Source of the DNA: Spirogloea muscicola
Taxonomy: Eukaryota > Streptophyta > Zygnematophyceae > Spirogloeales > Spirogloeaceae
Direction: 5' to 3'
Assembly: GCA_009602725.1 (NCBI GenBank)
Contig: WELB01000248.1
Coordinates: forward strand, 122,638 to 186,637
DNA: 64,000 nucleotides
Part shown: piece after piece, positions 58,691 to 64,000 of the stretch
Position numbering within the stretch: the stretch's first letter is position 1
How the letters are laid out: each line of letters begins with the position of its first letter
Made by a program: the position numbers and the translations under genes
The notes under the pieces: generated by a model
What the model saw: only the letters and a program-made list of their open reading frames with translations
Databases searched by the model: none
What the model was told of the DNA's origin: nothing

Positions 58691-58910
58691 GGCCGCTGGC
58701 TCGCTAGCTCAGGTCTATCGTATGTGCCTCTCCATCTCCCTCCAGCGGTCCATGGCCCACGCCTTGCACCTGCGTGCTGGCCGTGCTCTAGCTGCAGCCT
58801 CTGGCTTTTGTCAGGGGATTGCTTTCCTTCCGCCTGCTAGTCTTTCGGATTTGCGGCTCCTCACTCGTGGTTACGAAGTACTTCATCCTACCGGGCAAGC
58901 TCTGAGATAG
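58680..58910 (+). mobile_element. LINE 3' fragment at the end of block D3
   Basis: Encodes DFKAAGSLAQVYRMCLSISL and LHLRAGRALAAASGF, ending at a TAG at 58,908-58,910. Block D1 carries the beginning of the same fragment at 6,680-6,740. Confidence 0.75.
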
Positions 58911-59345
58911 CGCTTCGCCCCTTTCGGACCTTGTCAATATTTGGGCTGGCTTCTCACAGCCACTGCTGTCAATCTGGAAGCGCTTTCCTTCTGGTCACGG
59001 CCCTTGCCCCCTTCCTTTGGGATAGCTACTTTCCTTCTTCCACCACGCCATGCGCACCGCGTGCTTCTTCTCTGATTGGCAGGTGAAGCCGACCACCTGA
59101 CACTTGGCGGTCACTGAGCAGGTCCGAGCGCGCCCGAGCAGCGTGGCACCACATTGCATGACCGCTTGCGCGGGTCCCGGTTCACGCACAGTCTGGACGG
59201 TGGCTCCCCCCGCCTGAGCCGCTTAGCGGCTGGGCCGGCACGCTTGGGCACATGGTGCCAGAGACCGGCCGCTTCGAGCCGCTTGGTGGGGCCCCCCCTT
59301 CGCTAACGATTGGCGGCTGGGCGTGCGGCTGCGTCGGCCGTCGCT

Positions 59346-59378
<33 letters not shown>

Positions 59379-59461
59379 NCCCACTCGCACGTCCAATCAA
59401 TCTCTCCCTCTTCTCAGCTGTTTCCTAGAAAGCTGCCGGAAAAGGCGAATCGCGCTTCCAA
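58911..59461. other. Repeat DNA with long C tract, no gene seen
   Basis: 58,911-59,340 parallels 11,090-11,600 (CCACGCCATGCGCACCGCGT and GGTCCCGG-TCACGCACAGTC). A run of about 32 C with one N (59,347-59,379) follows, at the place where copy 1 has its assembly gap. Confidence 0.6.
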
Positions 59462-59836
59462 TTGATTGGTGGCCGTGTGTAACAACCAGCCAGGTGCATA
59501 CGGAGGGTGTTCGTGACCACGTAGCGGAGAAATGCGCGGGCGTAGCGAATCCTCCCTGGCCCCTTCCCTGGCCCCTTTACTCATTTCTCTGGGCTGGCCT
59601 CTCCCAGCCACCGCCGTCTCCTGGAAGCGTCTTTCTTTTCCCTGTGCCCATTATTCGCTCCAGCAGCCGAATTCTTCCCCCTCACCGGGCCCCCTCGCTC
59701 TCTCCCTCCGCCCTTCCGCGGCTCGCCCCTCCCGCTCCCTTCTCCGCTTCTCAGAGAGCCCCGCGGCGCTCGGCCCTCGGCTCAGACGCGCCTGGCTCTT
59801 GCCTCCACATCTGCTTGCCCGTCTGGCTACCTGCAG
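59462..59836 (+). promoter_or_regulatory. Upstream module of Cys-rich gene copy 6
   Basis: TTGATTGGTGGCCGTGTG, CCAGCCAGGTGCATACGGAG, GTAGCGGAGAAATGCGCGGG and the CTCGGCCCTCGGCTCAGACG leader appear in the same order and spacing as 1,475-1,841 and 12,186-12,552. Confidence 0.5.
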
Positions 59837-61272
59837 ATGGCGACATCCAGTCAGGCTTGCGAGGCTCGGCGGCTGCGCTTCCGTTACCTCGTGCTGCTTG
59901 CCGCTGTCGGACTTTTCAGCTGCAGCCATGTCGAGGCTGTCAAGGAGGAGCTCGAGTACGCCATTGTCAGCGACGAGACCGGAGAGATGTTCCACGCCAA
60001 GGGGCTGCCAGTTGGCATGACAACCAACAGCGACGACTGCATCCTGGTGCATCACACAGGCTGCACTTCAAGGGCAAGGTGAGTGGACGAAGTGCCCCCT
60101 TAGGTTTAGGGTTGAAAAATTCATGCTCTGAGGTGGCCGTCTCTTCTATGTCGTTCCCTTCTACTCAGTGCATCCCAGAACACAGGAGCAGATCAGCAGA
60201 GGTGGGCATCTCGTGTAAGCCTTCAGCAACGTGGTCCCTGGAGTTGACTATCTCCTTCTTGATGCGGCAGATGGCGCTGTGTGACCTGTGAGGCAGGAGA
60301 TCACGTGGCGGCTGATCGCTTCACCAGCTGCCATGTCAAATTCGAGCCCGTGGAAGGAGCATCCTTAGTTCGTTTGACATGTCAGGCTCTTAACCACATG
60401 ACAGACGGAGTCTCCAAGCTTGTGGATACTGGCTACTATCCCAAGCTCTTTCCAACAGCGCTACGCAAGTGCACCTGGCCTCATGAGCGCGTCCCTCCAC
60501 TCCGGGCTCATCGCACAAAGCTCTGTAACGATACCCAGGAGCGTTATGAAGGGCTTCAACGCGAGAGGCGACTGGCAGGTGACGACTCCACATGCTCAAA
60601 TAACGGCTGCACAAACAAGCCGTGCAGCGGTGCTCCTGGCGGAACCGCAGGCAGCTGTGGCTGCGAAGGCGACTGCACCCCTTCGTGTAAGATACTCCTC
60701 CACTCATTTTTGTCAATACCCAGGTTCAAAATAGTCATACATGCATTTGAAGTGTTGTGTTGAGTCCAAAGCATGGGGCCAGCCCAGGATCGGGCTGCAC
60801 GTCACACGAGTACTAATGTTCCATACAGGAGTACTTATTCACGTCTTCAATGAAGTACTATCATTAGCACCATCTATATTGTAAATGCTTGCAAATCAAC
60901 TTTCGTTACCTACAATGTGATTACGGGATGATGACCATAGCTCCTGCTTATTGCTGCTACTTTCTGGCAGGCGGGTGCACTTGCCAAGATATAGGGACCA
61001 ATGGCAACACCGACTGCCAGTGCGTATCAACAGCTTCCAGCAATGGCATTGAGGCTATGAGCTACAATTTGCTTGCGGGTTGTTGCAAGGAGAAATGCTA
61101 TTACTCTAAGACGGTAACGTGCAATGGATCTACCGCACTTGCTTGTTGCTGGATGGTTGAAGGAGTAAAAAAGGATTGCTCAAGGTGCACTGCCAGAGAT
61201 GCTGGTAACCCTCCGGCAGGTTTTATCTGCGGTTGCAACAACTTGCTTTACAAAAATACTGGTGTCTGTTGA
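59837..61272 (+). CDS. Secreted cysteine-rich protein, family copy 6 (intact type B)
   Basis: Exons 59,837-60,078, 60,271-60,686 and 60,971-61,272 total 960 nt (319 aa plus stop). Exon 2 is two codons longer than in type A (LAGDDSTC for LAGSTC). At the point where type A exon 3 splices out (AATGGTAAGG), this copy reads AATGGCATTG and stays open, giving a different tail: CCKEKCYYSK, LACCWMVEG, CSRCTARDAG, CGCNNLLY and terminal NTGVC. The tail has about a dozen cysteines, keeping the disulfide-rich character without the proline-rich linker of type A. Same signal peptide class (YLVLLAAVGLF). The only intact type B copy here. Confidence 0.8.
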
Positions 61273-62230
61273 AACTCCCAGCCGCTTCTAAAAGGCTCAA
61301 AGTGGAGCGCACATTGCTGAACATGATATCTCAGTAGTACGGCTAAGATGACGCCATTAGCAGTGCTCGTGCCATTGCTGGTGCTTGCATGCAGAGTCAG
61401 AGCGGACTTATAGTCGTCCAAGAGGATCGTGAATAGCAACCAATACAATGAGGTGTCTTTTCGCTACTGCGACCACTACTTGCAATGCTTTTACGGCATC
61501 CACTGGCTTGCTTGCAGGCGGGGATCTAACCCTAGGCTAGGCTGATGCACTAGTACTGACCGGTAGTTGCTAAACAGACAGCCCCAGCGCAGTCTTCATG
61601 GCCATATCGTGCCTGCTCGTATAGCGCCCACTACGCATCATCCACACCTGAAACAGATAAATTCTGCCCGACTAGCAGCAGCCTGCCTGCATAGCTTCAC
61701 TACCAGGTTAGCAGGCATGCAAAGAATGTGGCAAGAAATATCACCACACACCCCAGTTTGCCAACACTATCTCGCGCAAGTGAAGACTGTCTTCTCGCCT
61801 CACTTTCTCCCTTGCTCCCGCATGAACACCCACGCTCGGAAACCTCTCACCGCCCACTTCAACCTCCTGGCCACCCTGACTTGGAGCGCTGGTTTACTCA
61901 CGCCGGGACGCACGCCGAACTCTCTCGGAATCTCTGCCTGCGGCTGCATCAGCGGTTGTGCTAGATCACTTTTCAACGGTGAATTTGTCGAGAGTTAGCT
62001 TCTCTCCGCCATTCGACATCATTGAAACATACCCCCGCAATGGGGGTCAAGGCAGTAGGTGCAAATATTTAACGTCCTCCGCTCCAAAATTTTCCAACCC
62101 GCTCGACTATTTCTAGGCGATGCTACAATGCCGCTATGGGCCTGGGCATGACGGCCAGCAGTGCTTGTATTACAAGCTGCCCCGAGTGGTTTTCCACCGG
62201 GAAAGAACTACGCTAACATATTCAGATGTC
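61273..62230. other. Relic of the 14-kb secreted ORF, then unrecognised DNA
   Basis: 61,349-61,560 matches 14,067-14,280, including the signal-peptide start MTPLAVLVPLLVLACRVRAD, but TAG follows at once and further stops occur. From 61,600 the two loci diverge; 61,600-62,230 shows nothing I recognise. Confidence 0.5.
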
Positions 62231-62233
62231 CAG

Positions 62234-63985
62234 CATGAGGTTGTCACAAACGTCAATTAGGAATGTCACAAATCAGATAATGCCAGGGCGGCATGCAGGT
62301 TATGTATTATCACAACAAGGACAAGCTACTGTGATGCCAGTGGGCACTACATCTGCAGCAAATATCTTTGCATGACTACATCGGAATACAACGGACAACG
62401 TCGATACAATGCACGCAAGGTAAGGAGATATAAGGTATGACTTCCAGAATCCAGGATCCAGCTTTGTTTCAGTATGTCATGTTGCAATGCGTTGTTCTGA
62501 AATCTCTCTACATGTCAATGTGGTACGTGTTCTCCTTGCAAGTATATTGCAAGTACATGCAAGTGGTCATAGACATGCTTTTAGATCGCACAGCCGACTT
62601 GACAACCTGCAGTAGTAGTCAGGGCTGAAAGCAGGGCATGTTGCACGGCAGAAGGATTCCACTCAGCCATCAAAACCATCAGGCTTGAGAGGCTGGAAGT
62701 TTGTCTAGCGACTCATTTCAGCAGTTGTGGTAAACAAGCCACGCATCTATGACAAACAGTCCGGTAGGTTGTACATCACAGTTCTGAGTAGCTAAGTCTT
62801 CATTGATGATCCGCGCAATAACAAACGATAGTATCACCGTCTTTCTTGGACTTACATTGCCGGAGTAGGCAGTTTTGGTCATTCGTGCATCTGCCGTTGC
62901 AATTTCCATGCGAATCAGGATTTGCAGAAGGGCAAGCTGGTGTATCCTTTGATGATAAAGGGAAGCAATCACAATCACTATCTGGACCGGCCTTCGGTCG
63001 ACAATCGCAGCCGAATCCCATATTCTTCGCTGTTCACAACAATGTTGCAGGGAGGTATGAGTGGGTAGTCTTTCATGAGATAAATCATAGCATCAACCCG
63101 ATGATGGAAGTCACCATATCCTGCACGCCTCCATCAAGCTTCTGAGCAAGTTGACTTCCTATCAACATCTATGCAGATGTACACCAAGCTGCAATCCAAG
63201 TATATATACACTTCATCGCAAACTTAAGAAAGATAGCTTGCAGCTTGACCTGCAGAGCAGCATCTGCCGTGGCAACCACAGCCAACGCCTGCTGTACCAC
63301 CTTCGCCCGGACAATTTTTCTTCCGGCATTTATCAATCGGATGTGTGGTACATTGGTTAATATCTTCCAAAATCCTGCCCTGGCGGAGCCCCTCATAGAG
63401 GTCCTGGGTCTCATTGCACTTTGTCACACGATCGGGGCGCTTGGGTGGGACATTCACATGTGGCCAAGTACACTTGCGGAGAGACACAGGGAAGTGCTTG
63501 GGGTAGTATCCCGTGTCAACCAATGTGGAGAGGCCTTCTGTTAGATGCTGGACAGCTTTGCAAGTGAGACGGACCAAGGAAGCTCCTTCTAGAGGCTCAA
63601 AGGTCACATGGCAGCTCGTGTGGGGGTCTGCATGTACATGGTCACCACTGTCGCATGTCACGCACTTCCACCTGAAATCACTCAAGCCAGCAAACCTGGA
63701 AACTGTCACAAAGCTGGACCTGCTCATTTTGTGTAAGTTGACAGCTGAGGCACGCGTGGATATAGAGGCCTTGCTGACCAGCTTCGCTCAGACCAAAGAC
63801 CAGCATATCAGGAATCAAGCATGCCAATTTCTGGGCAGCGCTGTACAAACAAGGTACAGAATGTTGTGTGTAAGATCAAGCGCCTCGCCAGTGAGTTGGC
63901 CTGAGTGGACGTTTTACAGCTTTCAGAGAGAGGCAGCGCTTCACCTGGCCGCAGGGAGAGGGGAGGGCGAGTGGCGCGTGTGGGT
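62234..63985 (-). repeat. Duplicated module E2
   Basis: Second copy of 16,200-18,290, lacking about 300 bp around the first exon (junction near 63,895, where CAAGCGCCTC is followed by TTGGCCTGAGTGGACG). The stretch 62,234-62,799 is non-coding 3' flank. Confidence 0.75.
62800..63671 (-). pseudogene. Diverged Cys-rich family member lacking exon 1
   Basis: Exons 63,671-63,250 and 63,029-62,800, both open: RWKCVTCDSGDHVHAD, LVDTGYYPKHFPVSLRKC, CRKKNCPGEGG, then GFGCDCRPKAGPDSDCDC and CNGRCTNDQNC. Introns are GTCAAG...TGAACAG. The signal-peptide exon present in the sister copy (17,889-18,116) is deleted here, so export and probably translation are lost unless another first exon lies beyond 64,000. 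It shows the uninterrupted frame that the sister has lost. Confidence 0.7.
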
Positions 63986-64000
63986 CTCTCTCTCTCTCTC
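63982..64000. repeat. TC microsatellite at window edge
   Basis: (TC)n begins here as at 18,288, marking the end of module E2. Confidence 0.8.

Overview
The window looks like nuclear DNA of a eukaryote, most likely a green alga. The evidence is: GT-AG (and one GC-AG) spliceosomal introns in recognisable genes; a short interstitial run of plant-type CCCTAAA telomere repeats; a GT61-type glycosyltransferase; Ty1/copia and Ty3/gypsy elements; a non-LTR element with a restriction-like endonuclease; and Ser-Pro(n) stretches like those of algal cell-wall proteins. Nothing bacterial is visible: no operons, no CRISPR array, no rRNA and no credible tRNA. There are two assembly gaps (1,230-1,369 and 24,024-24,121) and isolated single Ns at 7,114, 18,428, 49,479 and 59,379.

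The most notable content is a dispersed family of secreted cysteine-rich proteins that I do not recognise. Six copies lie on the plus strand, starting at 1,842, 12,553, 20,764, 25,889, 53,685 and 59,837. Two diverged copies lie on the minus strand (16,769-18,116 and 62,800-63,671). Exon boundaries and phases are the same in all plus-strand copies: a 242-nt signal-peptide exon (phase 2 end), an exon of about 410 nt with a conserved Cys-rich domain (phase 1 end), then alternative 3' modules. Copies at 25,889 and 53,685 (305 aa each), 59,837 (319 aa) and 1,842 (305 or 367 aa) read open when spliced. Copies at 12,553, 20,764 and 16,769-18,116 carry frameshifts. The copy at 62,800-63,671 has lost its first exon. 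Each plus-strand copy follows the same upstream module, which also precedes unrelated repeat blocks.

Layout: 1-4,198 repeats and family copy 1; 4,199-6,740 downstream conserved DNA and segmental block D1; 6,780-12,078 a non-LTR retrotransposon and 3' fragments of relatives; 12,186-18,290 copy 2, candidate secreted-protein exons and the minus-strand pseudogene; 18,290-25,340 microsatellites and repeats around copy 3; 25,345-28,140 copy 4; 28,156-30,894 a GT61-like glycosyltransferase gene; 30,895-33,747 repeats; 33,748-45,831 a minus-strand Ty3/gypsy element with a Ty1/copia element inserted in its gag, the pair later rearranged by an internal inversion of about 9.7 kb; 45,832-53,684 inverted block D2, a small TIR element and LINE fragments; 53,685-58,910 copy 5 and block D3; 59,347-61,272 copy 6; 62,230-64,000 the second minus-strand module.

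The region is therefore a gene-family nursery inside decaying mobile DNA. Segmental duplication, transposon 3' ends and a reused upstream module have been shuffled together with the Cys-rich genes. Functions for the Cys-rich family are not claimed; only export and disulfide-rich folding are inferred.
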